Source: Larkinella rosea
GTDB taxonomy: Bacteria > Bacteroidota > Bacteroidia > Cytophagales > Spirosomataceae
Length of the DNA stretch: 64,000 nucleotides
Direction: 5' to 3'
NCBI RefSeq assembly: GCF_003858635.1
Contig: NZ_RQJO01000011.1
Location: forward strand, 248,001-312,000
The translations under genes and the position numbers were made by a program. This document shows, piece after piece, positions 48,976-57,146 of this stretch; the stretch's first letter is position 1; each line of letters begins with the position of its first letter. The notes beneath the pieces are model-generated. The model had not been told where the DNA came from. It was given only the letters and a program-made list of their open reading frames with translations, and ran no database searches.

Positions 48976-51648
48976 ATGAACCCCAAACCGCCCCGCATCC
49001 CCGATAAACTGTTGACCTGGCTGGTGGCTCCGCACCTGCGCGAGGAGGTGCTGGGCGATCGGCATGAGCGGTTTTTTCGTCAAGTGCAACGGCTTGGCGA
49101 AGCGAAGGCCCGGCAGCGGTATTGGCGCGATATGCTGACGTACGTACGGCCGGTTTTTATGAAAAGACAAGAAACGGACTATCCGAATCCAACCCATACT
49201 GCTATGTTACGCAATTATCTGAAAATCACGGTTCGAACCCTGGTTCGGAACAAGCTGTATACCGTCCTCAATGTGGCCGGTTTGACATTCGGTATTACCT
49301 GCTTTTTACTCATCGGGCTTTACCTGTTCGATGAGTTCACGTTTGATCAGCAACACAGCAAAGTGAACCGGATTTACCGGCTTGTTGAACACAAAAAAAC
49401 CAAATCGGAAGAGTTTGACGTGGCGGCCGCCAGCTACACATTGGCTGAAGAAGCCAGGCGACAGATTGCCGAAATCGAAAATACCGCCCGTATGAACCGG
49501 GCAGGCCGGGCGGATCTAATCAATCCCGAAACCCAGGCCAAATTCCAGGAGACAGTTGCCTTTGCCGATCAGAGCCTGATGGAAATATTTGATTTTGAGG
49601 TCATTGATGGAGATAGCAAAACAGCCCTGAAAGAGCCCAATTCAATCATTATTGTGGAAGAACTGGCGCAGCGGCTTTTTAAAACCAGCAAAGTGGCCGG
49701 TCGAACCCTCCATTTTAGTTTCACCGATACCCCCCTGAAAGTGACGGCGGTTTTGAAAAACCATCCCCGAAATTCAAGTTTTGATTTCAACTCGGTGATT
49801 TCCCTGAGCAACCAGCAGGGCCGGGATCGGGCTGATTGGGATTCGAATGAATTTATGGTTTTTGCCTTGTTGAAAGAGCACGCCAGTGCCGAAACCGTTG
49901 CCAAAAAGATCACCGCGTTGCTGTATGCCAATTTCAAACCTGAAGTGGGTACCTCGCTGGCGTTCAGCCTGCAACCGCTGGCCGACATGCACCTGTATTC
50001 TGAAAACATCATCGATGCCGCCCGCAATTCCAACGTGGAAGCGATGGGGCAGGGAACGCTGCTTTACGTCAACGTCTTCGCCGTGGTAGCGATTTTCGTG
50101 TTGCTGATTGCCTGCATCAATTACATGAACCTGGCGACGGCCCGGGCGTCCAACCGCGCGAAAGAAATTGGCGTGCGGAAAGCCAATGGGGCGTTTCGGA
50201 GCCAGTTGGTCAAGCAGTTTCTGGTGGAATCCCTGCTGGTTTCCCTGTTTTCCTTCTTGCTGGCGGTGATTCTGGTCAATCTGCTGCTGCCCGCCTTCAA
50301 TGAATTTACGGGCAAACAACTCTCGTTGAATCTCCAGACCGACTACCGGATCTGGTTGTCTACTCTTCTGATTCTACTCGTTACCGGTTTTGTTTCAGGG
50401 AGTTACCCGGCCTTGTTGCTCTCGAATTTCAAGCCGGTGGTGTTATTGAAAAGCTTAAAAATTCAAAGTAAAAGCAACTTGTCGTTGCGGAAAGGGCTGG
50501 TGGTTTTTCAGTTTACGGTTTCCGTCGTGATCATGATCGCGACCATGGTGCTGTTTCTGCAAATCCGCTACACCAGCAACAAGGATTTAGGGTTCAAAAA
50601 AGACCTGCTGGTAGTGGTAGACATCAACAGCGCAAAAGCCCGGACGGAAGCCGATGCGATGCAAATGGAATTGGCGAAACTGGCCGATGTCAAAAATGTG
50701 TCGGTGACCTCCCGGGTTCCGGGCGAATGGAAACAGATCCCACTGGTGAAAATGAAACCCCAGGGAAGCGCCGAAGATCACAAAATTTCGTACCTGATCG
50801 GAGCGGATGAGAATTTCGCCAAAACCTTTGAGGTGCGGATTCTGCAGGGACGAAATTTTACCAGCCCGGCGGATTCTTCGTCGATTTTACTAAACGAAAC
50901 CGCAGCAAAAGCGCTGCACATCAGTCAGGCATCCGGTCAACTGGTCGAGATTCCGTCGCGGTCGTTTGGGGGCGATTTTACGCCCCTGAACGAATCGAAT
51001 CACCCGTTTCGGGCACGGGTGATTGGCATTGTGAAGGACTTTCATTTCCAATCATTGCGGGAAAAGATTTCGCCCATGGTACTGGCCTACCAGAATAATC
51101 CGGTGCATCAGATCGATTATTACACCGCCCGGATTGAAGGCGGAAATATACCGGCAACGTTGAAACGAATGGAAGCGGCCATGGCAAAAATCGATCCGAC
51201 GCACACGTTCGAGTATCACTTTCTCGACGAGCAATTCGCCCGGTTTTACCTCGAAGACCAACGTCGTCAGACCCTGCTGATCTGGGTGGCGTTGTCCACG
51301 ATTTTCATCGCCTGTTTGGGACTTTTTGGATTGGCGACGTATGCTGCCGAGCAGCGAATCAAGGAAATTGGCGTTCGAAAAGTACTGGGTGCCAGTGTGT
51401 TGAATCTCACGACGTTACTTTCCAAAGACTTCCTGAAACTCGTTCTGATTGCCAATGGCATTGCCTTTCCGGTAGCCTGGTGGGCGACGAGTGAATGGCT
51501 GGGCGAATTTGCCTACCACATCAACGTCGAATGGTGGATTTTTGTCGCTGCGGGTGCTTTAGCCATCGCCATTGCCCTGCTGACCATTAGTTACCAGGCG
51601 ATTAGGGCCGCGCTGGTAAATCCGGTGAAGAGCCTGAGAAGTGAATGA
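48976..51648 (+). CDS. Prefix-bearing FtsX/MacB-type permease, copy 2 of 5
   Basis: 890 residues, the most divergent copy in the core. The prefix (1-76) is again strongly conserved (PPRIPDKLLTWLVAPHLREE, VLGDRHERFFRQVQRL, ARQRYWRDMLTYVRP); Met77 (49204) begins the permease proper (MLRNYLKITVRTLVRN). The first FtsX domain has YMNLATARASNRAKEIGVRKANGAFRSQL, with an unusual 'KANGAFRS' instead of 'KVLGSTRS', and the periplasmic parts share little with copies 3-5. The C-terminal FtsX domain (AAEQRIKEIGVRKVLGASV) and the terminal ALVNPVKSLRSE are intact. The next spacer (51649-51744) uses the 'ttatgagtta' word family. Function as for the other copies: an orphan permease, substrate unknown. Confidence 0.94.
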   Translation: MNPKPPRIPDKLLTWLVAPHLREEVLGDRHERFFRQVQRLGEAKARQRYWRDMLTYVRPVFMKRQETDYPNPTHTAMLRNYLKITVRTLVRNKLYTVLNVAGLTFGITCFLLIGLYLFDEFTFDQQHSKVNRIYRLVEHKKTKSEEFDVAAASYTLAEEARRQIAEIENTARMNRAGRADLINPETQAKFQETVAFADQSLMEIFDFEVIDGDSKTALKEPNSIIIVEELAQRLFKTSKVAGRTLHFSFTDTPLKVTAVLKNHPRNSSFDFNSVISLSNQQGRDRADWDSNEFMVFALLKEHASAETVAKKITALLYANFKPEVGTSLAFSLQPLADMHLYSENIIDAARNSNVEAMGQGTLLYVNVFAVVAIFVLLIACINYMNLATARASNRAKEIGVRKANGAFRSQLVKQFLVESLLVSLFSFLLAVILVNLLLPAFNEFTGKQLSLNLQTDYRIWLSTLLILLVTGFVSGSYPALLLSNFKPVVLLKSLKIQSKSNLSLRKGLVVFQFTVSVVIMIATMVLFLQIRYTSNKDLGFKKDLLVVVDINSAKARTEADAMQMELAKLADVKNVSVTSRVPGEWKQIPLVKMKPQGSAEDHKISYLIGADENFAKTFEVRILQGRNFTSPADSSSILLNETAAKALHISQASGQLVEIPSRSFGGDFTPLNESNHPFRARVIGIVKDFHFQSLREKISPMVLAYQNNPVHQIDYYTARIEGGNIPATLKRMEAAMAKIDPTHTFEYHFLDEQFARFYLEDQRRQTLLIWVALSTIFIACLGLFGLATYAAEQRIKEIGVRKVLGASVLNLTTLLSKDFLKLVLIANGIAFPVAWWATSEWLGEFAYHINVEWWIFVAAGALAIAIALLTISYQAIRAALVNPVKSLRSE

Positions 51649-51664
51649 ATGAGTCAGTTATGAA

Positions 51665-51735
51665 TTATGAGTTAAAAATATCAGCTAAATAAAAGACAAG
51701 CTCTGAAATCCTGACCTATCGTCAATAACTCATAA
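51665..51735. repeat. Inverted word pair ttatgagtta in spacer between copies 2 and 3
   Basis: TTATGAGTTA (51665-51674) faces TAACTCATAA (51726-51735), 10 bp before the copy 3 ATG (51745). The same word forms the 16-bp repeat at 2995-3039. Confidence 0.65.
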
Positions 51736-51744
51736 CTCTTAATT

Positions 51745-54354
51745 ATGAAACCGCCCCGCATCCCCGATAAGCTGCTGACCTGGCTAATTGCTCCGCACCT
51801 GCGCGAGGAGGTGCTGGGCGATCGGCACGAGCGGTTTTTCCGGCAGGCCGAACGGCTGGGCGAGACCCGGGCCCGACGGCGGTATTGGCGGGATGCCCTG
51901 GCGTATGTGCGACCCGCATTTATCAACCGAAAATCATCAGCGTATCCTCAACCAACAAATACTGACATGATCCGTAACTATTTCAAAGTCGCGTTCAGAA
52001 ATCTGGTGAAAAACCGGGTCTATTCCTTCATCAACATTTTCGGGCTGGCATCGGGCATGGCCGTCGCCATGCTGATCGGATTGTGGGTATACGACGAACT
52101 GTCGTATGACAAACACAACAAAAACTACGACCGAATTGGCATGCTCTGGCAATTTGTCTCATTCGGCCCCGAAAAATCTCCCTACGATGTCATGCCGATT
52201 CCGTTGGCGGCCGAACTGCGGAACAAATACCCCGATTTTGAATCGGTCAGCTTGTCGGTTTTCCGGAAAGCCATTTTGACGACAGGTGACCAGAAGTTTG
52301 CCAAAACCGGTAGTTACGTCGAGCCGGATTATACGGGAATATTCTCGCTGAACATGCTGGCTGGCAGCCGGTTCGGTTCCGACGATGTCAATGCAGTCCT
52401 GCTTGCCAAATCCGTCTCCGAAGCCATTTTTGGGTCGGCTGATCCGATTAATAAACTGGTCAAGGTGGATAACAAGCAGTCGGCCAAAGTGGTCGGCGTT
52501 TACGAAGATTTTCCGAGCAATAGCGCATTTAAAGATGTCTTTTTTCTGGCCCCCTGGAAGTTGTTTGCGGCTATCGATGACGGGGCTAAACGGGATCAGA
52601 ACGAGTGGGATTCCAATTCGTATCAGGTGTATGTCCAGCTCAAACCGGGCGCGGATTTCGATGCGGTTTCGGCCAAAATCAAGGATATCCGGATGAAACG
52701 CGACAATCCTCCGCGCTACAAACCCGAGTTCTTTCTGCACCCGATGAGCAAGTGGCATTTGTACCGGGATTTTAAAAATGGCGTCAATACCGGCGGAATC
52801 ATTGTGTTTGTCTGGCTGTTCGGTGCCATCGGCATCATCGTGTTGTTGCTGGCCTGCATCAATTTCATGAACCTTTCGACGGCCCGCAGCGAAAAACGGG
52901 CGAAGGAAGTCGGCATTCGGAAAGCCATCGGGTCGGTTCGCGCCCAATTGATTTACCAGTTTTTCAGTGAATCGCTGCTGATGGCTCTGCTGGCGTTTGC
53001 GCTGGCGTTTGTGTTCGTGCAACTAACGTTGCCGTTTTTCAATCAGGTATCCGAGAAAAAGATGACCATTTTGTGGTCAAATCCCTGGTTCTGGCTGGCC
53101 GGACTCGGGTTTAGTCTGTTCACCGGACTGATTGCGGGCAGTTATCCCGCCCTGTATTTGTCTTCCTTTCAACCGGTTAAGGTGTTGAAAGGAACCCTTC
53201 GGGCCAACCGGTTTGCAACTATTCCGCGCAAAGTGTTGGTATCGTTTCAGTTTACGGTTTCGGTCACGCTGATGATTGGCACCATCATCGTCTTTCGGCA
53301 GATCGAACACGCTAAAAACCGGTCGGTGGGGTACAACCGCAACGGGCTGATTGAAATCAGCATGAATACCCCCGAACTGTACGGACACTACGGAACCCTG
53401 CGCGACGATTTACGGGCGACCGGCGCGGTCGACGAAATGTCCGAGTCGTCGGGCTCCGTCACGGTTCAATACGGCGGGACAACGGATTTTACCTGGAAAG
53501 GAAAGACGCCGAATACCTCCCCGCTGATCATGTCAAATTTCGTGACGCACGACTACGGAAAAACCGTCGGCTGGCAAGTGAAGGAGGGACGCGATTTTTC
53601 CCGCGAATTTTCGACCGATTCGTCGGCCATTATCCTGAACGAAGCAGCTGTTAAACTGATGGGTTTTAAAAATTCGGGACGCCGAACTGCAATCGGTCAA
53701 CCCATCCGGCGGAATGGGCGCGATTATACGGTAATCGGGGTCATCCGGGATATGATCAAGGAAGATCCGTTCAAACCGGTCAATCCCTCCTTTTTTGCAC
53801 TGGACTACCGAAGTGTCAACGTAATCAATATCAAACTGGCTTCGCAACTTCCTGTCAACGAAGCGCTTGCTAAAGTCGAACAGGTTTTTCGGACCTACAG
53901 TCCGGCGGCCCCGTTCGACTACAAATTCGTGGACGAAACCTACGCCGAAAAGTTTGGCACCGAAGAACGCATCGGCAAGCTGGCGGGTGTCTTTGCGAGC
54001 CTGGCGGTTTTGATCAGTTGCCTGGGCTTGTTCGGGCTGGCGTCGTTTATGGCCGAGCAGCGCACCAAGGAAATCGGCATCCGGAAAGTGCTGGGCGCAT
54101 CGGTCTTTACCATCTGGGGGCTGCTCTCGAAGGAGTTTGTGGTGTTGCTGGTGATTGCCTTCTGCCTGGGCGCTCCGGTGGCGTATTACGTGTTGTCGGA
54201 CTGGCTCCAGAACTACGAATACCGCACCGAGCTCTCCTGGTGGATTTTTGCCGCTTCGGGCCTGGGCGCCTTGGTCATCACCTTGCTGACCGTCAGCTTT
54301 CAAAGCATCAGGGTGGCGCTGGTGAACCCGGTGAAGTCGCTGCGAAGTGAATAA
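51745..54354 (+). CDS. Prefix-bearing FtsX/MacB-type permease, copy 3 of 5
   Basis: 869 residues. Prefix 1-74 (PPRIPDKLLTWLIAPHLREE, VLGDRHERFFRQAERL, ARRRYWRDALAYVRP); the permease starts at internal Met75 (51967; MIRNYFKVAFRNLVKN). First FtsX region: FMNLSTARSEKRAKEVGIRKAIGSVRAQL. The second periplasmic region has the GRDFSREFSTDSSAIILNEAAVKLMGF segment. C-terminal FtsX: MAEQRTKEIGIRKVLGASVFT, end ALVNPVKSLRSE. It is the closest paralogue of copy 4: same length, same prefix junction and matching segments throughout (for example KVLKGTLRANRFATIPRKVL against KVLKGTFRLGRFASIPRQVL), so these two are probably the most recent duplication. A GC-rich hairpin follows the stop. Confidence 0.94.
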   Translation: MKPPRIPDKLLTWLIAPHLREEVLGDRHERFFRQAERLGETRARRRYWRDALAYVRPAFINRKSSAYPQPTNTDMIRNYFKVAFRNLVKNRVYSFINIFGLASGMAVAMLIGLWVYDELSYDKHNKNYDRIGMLWQFVSFGPEKSPYDVMPIPLAAELRNKYPDFESVSLSVFRKAILTTGDQKFAKTGSYVEPDYTGIFSLNMLAGSRFGSDDVNAVLLAKSVSEAIFGSADPINKLVKVDNKQSAKVVGVYEDFPSNSAFKDVFFLAPWKLFAAIDDGAKRDQNEWDSNSYQVYVQLKPGADFDAVSAKIKDIRMKRDNPPRYKPEFFLHPMSKWHLYRDFKNGVNTGGIIVFVWLFGAIGIIVLLLACINFMNLSTARSEKRAKEVGIRKAIGSVRAQLIYQFFSESLLMALLAFALAFVFVQLTLPFFNQVSEKKMTILWSNPWFWLAGLGFSLFTGLIAGSYPALYLSSFQPVKVLKGTLRANRFATIPRKVLVSFQFTVSVTLMIGTIIVFRQIEHAKNRSVGYNRNGLIEISMNTPELYGHYGTLRDDLRATGAVDEMSESSGSVTVQYGGTTDFTWKGKTPNTSPLIMSNFVTHDYGKTVGWQVKEGRDFSREFSTDSSAIILNEAAVKLMGFKNSGRRTAIGQPIRRNGRDYTVIGVIRDMIKEDPFKPVNPSFFALDYRSVNVINIKLASQLPVNEALAKVEQVFRTYSPAAPFDYKFVDETYAEKFGTEERIGKLAGVFASLAVLISCLGLFGLASFMAEQRTKEIGIRKVLGASVFTIWGLLSKEFVVLLVIAFCLGAPVAYYVLSDWLQNYEYRTELSWWIFAASGLGALVITLLTVSFQSIRVALVNPVKSLRSE

Positions 54355-54356
54355 TC

Positions 54357-54383
54357 TGAACCGCCGGGCGGCCCGGCGGTTCA
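54357..54383 (+). terminator. GC-rich 13-bp hairpin between permease copies 3 and 4
   Basis: TGAACCGCCGGGC (54357-54369) and GCCCGGCGGTTCA (54371-54383) are perfect arms around one base (the real loop must open to three or more). It begins 2 bp after the copy 3 stop and is followed by a weakly T-rich stretch (AGACAATCTTCTT). It may end transcription within the array. Confidence 0.75.
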
Positions 54384-54428
54384 AGACAATCTTCTTAATC
54401 CTTTAATCCGCGTAATCCCAGTTCAAGA

Positions 54429-57038
54429 ATGAACCCGCCCCGCTTCCCCGACCGACTGCTGACCTGGCTGGTGGCTCCGCACCTGCGGGAAGAGGTGCTG
54501 GGTGACATGCACGAGCGGTTTTTCCGGCGGGCCGGGCGGCTGGGAGAAACGACGGCCCGCCGGCGGTATTGGCGGGATAGTTTGGCTTATCTGCGCCCTT
54601 CTTTTATCAGACGAAAACCAGCATCTAACCCAACCCAAACAACACCAACGATGATCCGGAATTATGTCAAAATCGCGCTGCGAAACCTGGTGAAGCACAA
54701 GGGGTATTCAGTTATCAATATTGGCGGACTGGCGATGGGCATGGCCGTCGCGATGCTCATCGGGTTATGGATTTATGACGAACTGTCGTACGACCGGTAT
54801 TTCCAGCATTACGGCCGCATTGCCAAGGTCATGCAGCACGGAACGCACAATGGCGAAGTATTTAACGGCGAGTACAATCCGCTGCCGTACGGGAACGAAC
54901 TGCGGACGAAATACGGGGCGGATTTCGATCACGTCATCATGTCGTCCTGGACAAGTGACCACATTCTGGCTTACGGTGAGAAGAAGTTTACCAAAACCGG
55001 AAATTACCTGAGTCCGGATGCGCCGGATATGTTCACTCTGAAAATGCTCCGGGGCACGCGGGCGGGGTTGAAAGATCCGGCTTCCATTCTGCTGGCCGAA
55101 TCCGTCGCCCGGGCGTTGTTTGGCGACGCTGATCCGATGGGAAAAACCGTAAAGATCGACAACAAACTGAACGTGAAGGTGACGGGCGTTTACGAAGATT
55201 TTCCGTTCAACACCGAGTTCCGGGACATGACCTTTATTGCGCCCTGGGATCTGTACGTTTCGTCGGAAGACTGGGTGAAACGCGCGCAGGATAACGCCGA
55301 ATGGGGAAATCACTCGTGGCAGATTCTGGCTCAAATCGCACCCAATTCAAACTTTGAGACGGTTTCGGACAAAATCAAAAACATTCGGGTGGAGCACGAC
55401 CCGGCCACGGCTTTTCTGAAACCGGCGGTTTTTCTGCATCCGATGAGCCGCTGGCATTTATATTCGGGCTGGGACAAATCGGGGAATCTCGACGGCCGGA
55501 TTCAGTACGTCTGGCTGTTTGGCATCATCGGTTTGTTTGTGTTGCTGCTGGCCTGCATCAACTTCATGAACCTTTCGACGGCCCGCTCCGAAAAACGCGC
55601 CAAGGAAGTCGGCATTCGCAAAGCCGTCGGTTCGGTTCGGAGTCAGCTGATCAGCCAGTTCTTCAGCGAATCGCTGCTGGTGGCCGGTTTTGCGTTTGCG
55701 CTGTCGATTGGCTTCGTGCTGCTGATGTTACCGTTTTTCAACGAAGTGGCTGACAAGAAGATCGGCATTCTCTGGACCAGTCCGTTGTTCTGGCTTTCCG
55801 GCCTGGGCTTTAGCCTGATGACGGGTTTGATTGCGGGCAGTTATCCGGCGCTCTATCTCTCTTCCTTTCAGCCCGTTAAAGTACTGAAAGGAACCTTTCG
55901 GCTGGGGCGGTTTGCGTCGATTCCCCGGCAGGTGCTGGTGGTCGTGCAGTTTACGGTATCGGTCACGTTGATCATCGGAACGATCATTGTCTATCGCCAG
56001 ATTCAGCACGCGAAAAACCGCTCCATCGGCTATGACCGGGCGGGCCTGATTACCGTGGCCATGAACACGCCGGAACTGCACAAGGGCTACAACGCGCTGC
56101 GGGGGGCTTTGCTGCAAACCGGCGTCGTGGTGGATATGTCGACCTCGTCGGGACCGGCAACGGATCTGAGATCGCAAAACGCCGGGTTCGAATGGGAAGG
56201 GAAAGACCCCAATTTCAAAGAATCCTTCGGAACCGTCGCCGTTACGCATGATTTTGGTAAAACCGTTGGCTGGCAATTCAAGGAAGGCCGCGACTTTTCC
56301 CGGCAGTTTACGACGGATTCGTCGGGGATGGTTTTGAACGAAACCGCCGTTCGGTACATGGGTCTGAAAAATCCGGTTGGTAAAATTGTGAAATGGGGGG
56401 ATACGTCGTTCCGGGTGGTCGGGGTAATCCGGGATATGGTGATGGAATCGCCGTTTAAACCCATTACACCCACGATTTTTATCCTGCGGTACGACTGGGC
56501 GGACGTCATCAACATCAAGCTGAACCCGGCCCGCAGCACCCGCGAATCGCTGCGGCAAATCGAAGCCGTATTCCGCAAATTCAACCCCGGCAGCCCGTTC
56601 GATTACCGGTTTACGGATGAGCAATACGCCCTGAAATTCCGGGCCGAAGAACAGATCGGCAAACTCGCGTCGGCCTTTGCGGTGCTGGCGGTTTTGATCA
56701 GTTGCCTGGGGCTTTTCGGAATGGCGTCGTTTGTCGCCGAGCAACGCACCAAAGAAATCGGTATTCGGAAAGTGCTGGGCGCATCGGTCTTCAACCTCTG
56801 GCGATTGCTGTCGAAAGACTTCGTCGTGCTGGTCGTCATTGCCTTCGGAATCGCCACACCTACAGCGTACTATTTCCTGTATAACTGGCTGCAGAAATAC
56901 GAATACCGCACCGACATTTCGTGGTGGATTTTCGCCCTTTCCGGCGCAGGTGCCCTGGCGATCACGCTGTTAACCGTGAGTTTTCAGAGCATCAAGGCCG
57001 CACTGATGAATCCCGTGAAGTCGCTTCGTTCGGAATAA
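54429..57038 (+). CDS. Prefix-bearing FtsX/MacB-type permease, copy 4 of 5
   Basis: 869 residues. Prefix 1-74 (PPRFPDRLLTWLVAPHLREE, VLGDMHERFFRRAGRL, ARRRYWRDSLAYLRP) and internal start Met75 (54651; MIRNYVKIALRNLVKH). First FtsX region: FMNLSTARSEKRAKEVGIRKAVGSVRSQL. A GRDFSRQFTTDSSGMVLNETAVRYMG segment lies in the second periplasmic part. C-terminal FtsX: VAEQRTKEIGIRKVLGASVFN; end ALMNPVKSLRSE (Met where copies 1-3 have Val, shared with copy 5). It is closest to copy 3. Preceded by a GC-rich hairpin, so it may have its own promoter in the ~45 bp before its ATG or depend on read-through. Confidence 0.94.
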   Translation: MNPPRFPDRLLTWLVAPHLREEVLGDMHERFFRRAGRLGETTARRRYWRDSLAYLRPSFIRRKPASNPTQTTPTMIRNYVKIALRNLVKHKGYSVINIGGLAMGMAVAMLIGLWIYDELSYDRYFQHYGRIAKVMQHGTHNGEVFNGEYNPLPYGNELRTKYGADFDHVIMSSWTSDHILAYGEKKFTKTGNYLSPDAPDMFTLKMLRGTRAGLKDPASILLAESVARALFGDADPMGKTVKIDNKLNVKVTGVYEDFPFNTEFRDMTFIAPWDLYVSSEDWVKRAQDNAEWGNHSWQILAQIAPNSNFETVSDKIKNIRVEHDPATAFLKPAVFLHPMSRWHLYSGWDKSGNLDGRIQYVWLFGIIGLFVLLLACINFMNLSTARSEKRAKEVGIRKAVGSVRSQLISQFFSESLLVAGFAFALSIGFVLLMLPFFNEVADKKIGILWTSPLFWLSGLGFSLMTGLIAGSYPALYLSSFQPVKVLKGTFRLGRFASIPRQVLVVVQFTVSVTLIIGTIIVYRQIQHAKNRSIGYDRAGLITVAMNTPELHKGYNALRGALLQTGVVVDMSTSSGPATDLRSQNAGFEWEGKDPNFKESFGTVAVTHDFGKTVGWQFKEGRDFSRQFTTDSSGMVLNETAVRYMGLKNPVGKIVKWGDTSFRVVGVIRDMVMESPFKPITPTIFILRYDWADVINIKLNPARSTRESLRQIEAVFRKFNPGSPFDYRFTDEQYALKFRAEEQIGKLASAFAVLAVLISCLGLFGMASFVAEQRTKEIGIRKVLGASVFNLWRLLSKDFVVLVVIAFGIATPTAYYFLYNWLQKYEYRTDISWWIFALSGAGALAITLLTVSFQSIKAALMNPVKSLRSE

Positions 57039-57047
57039 CTAATGAAT

Positions 57048-57139
57048 AATGAACAATTAACAATGAAAGGCTTCTTGGCTCATAGCTCTAACTCGTATTG
57101 TTGGTATTGGTAGTAACTGTTCCTTGTTAATTATTCATT
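57048..57139. repeat. Spacer bracketed by imperfect 20-bp inverted repeat (copies 4-5)
   Basis: Left arm AATGAACAATTAACAATGAA (57048-57067) pairs with TTCCTTGTTAATTATTCATT (57120-57139) with two mismatches. The left arm begins 10 bp after the copy 4 stop and the right arm ends 7 bp before the copy 5 ATG. Confidence 0.78.
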
Positions 57140-57146
57140 ATCAAAG

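Noticed and set aside
55728-56744. 338-codon minus-strand ORF inside permease copy 4
   Set aside because: Antisense of conserved permease sequence; similar shadow ORFs appear in the other copies at the same place.
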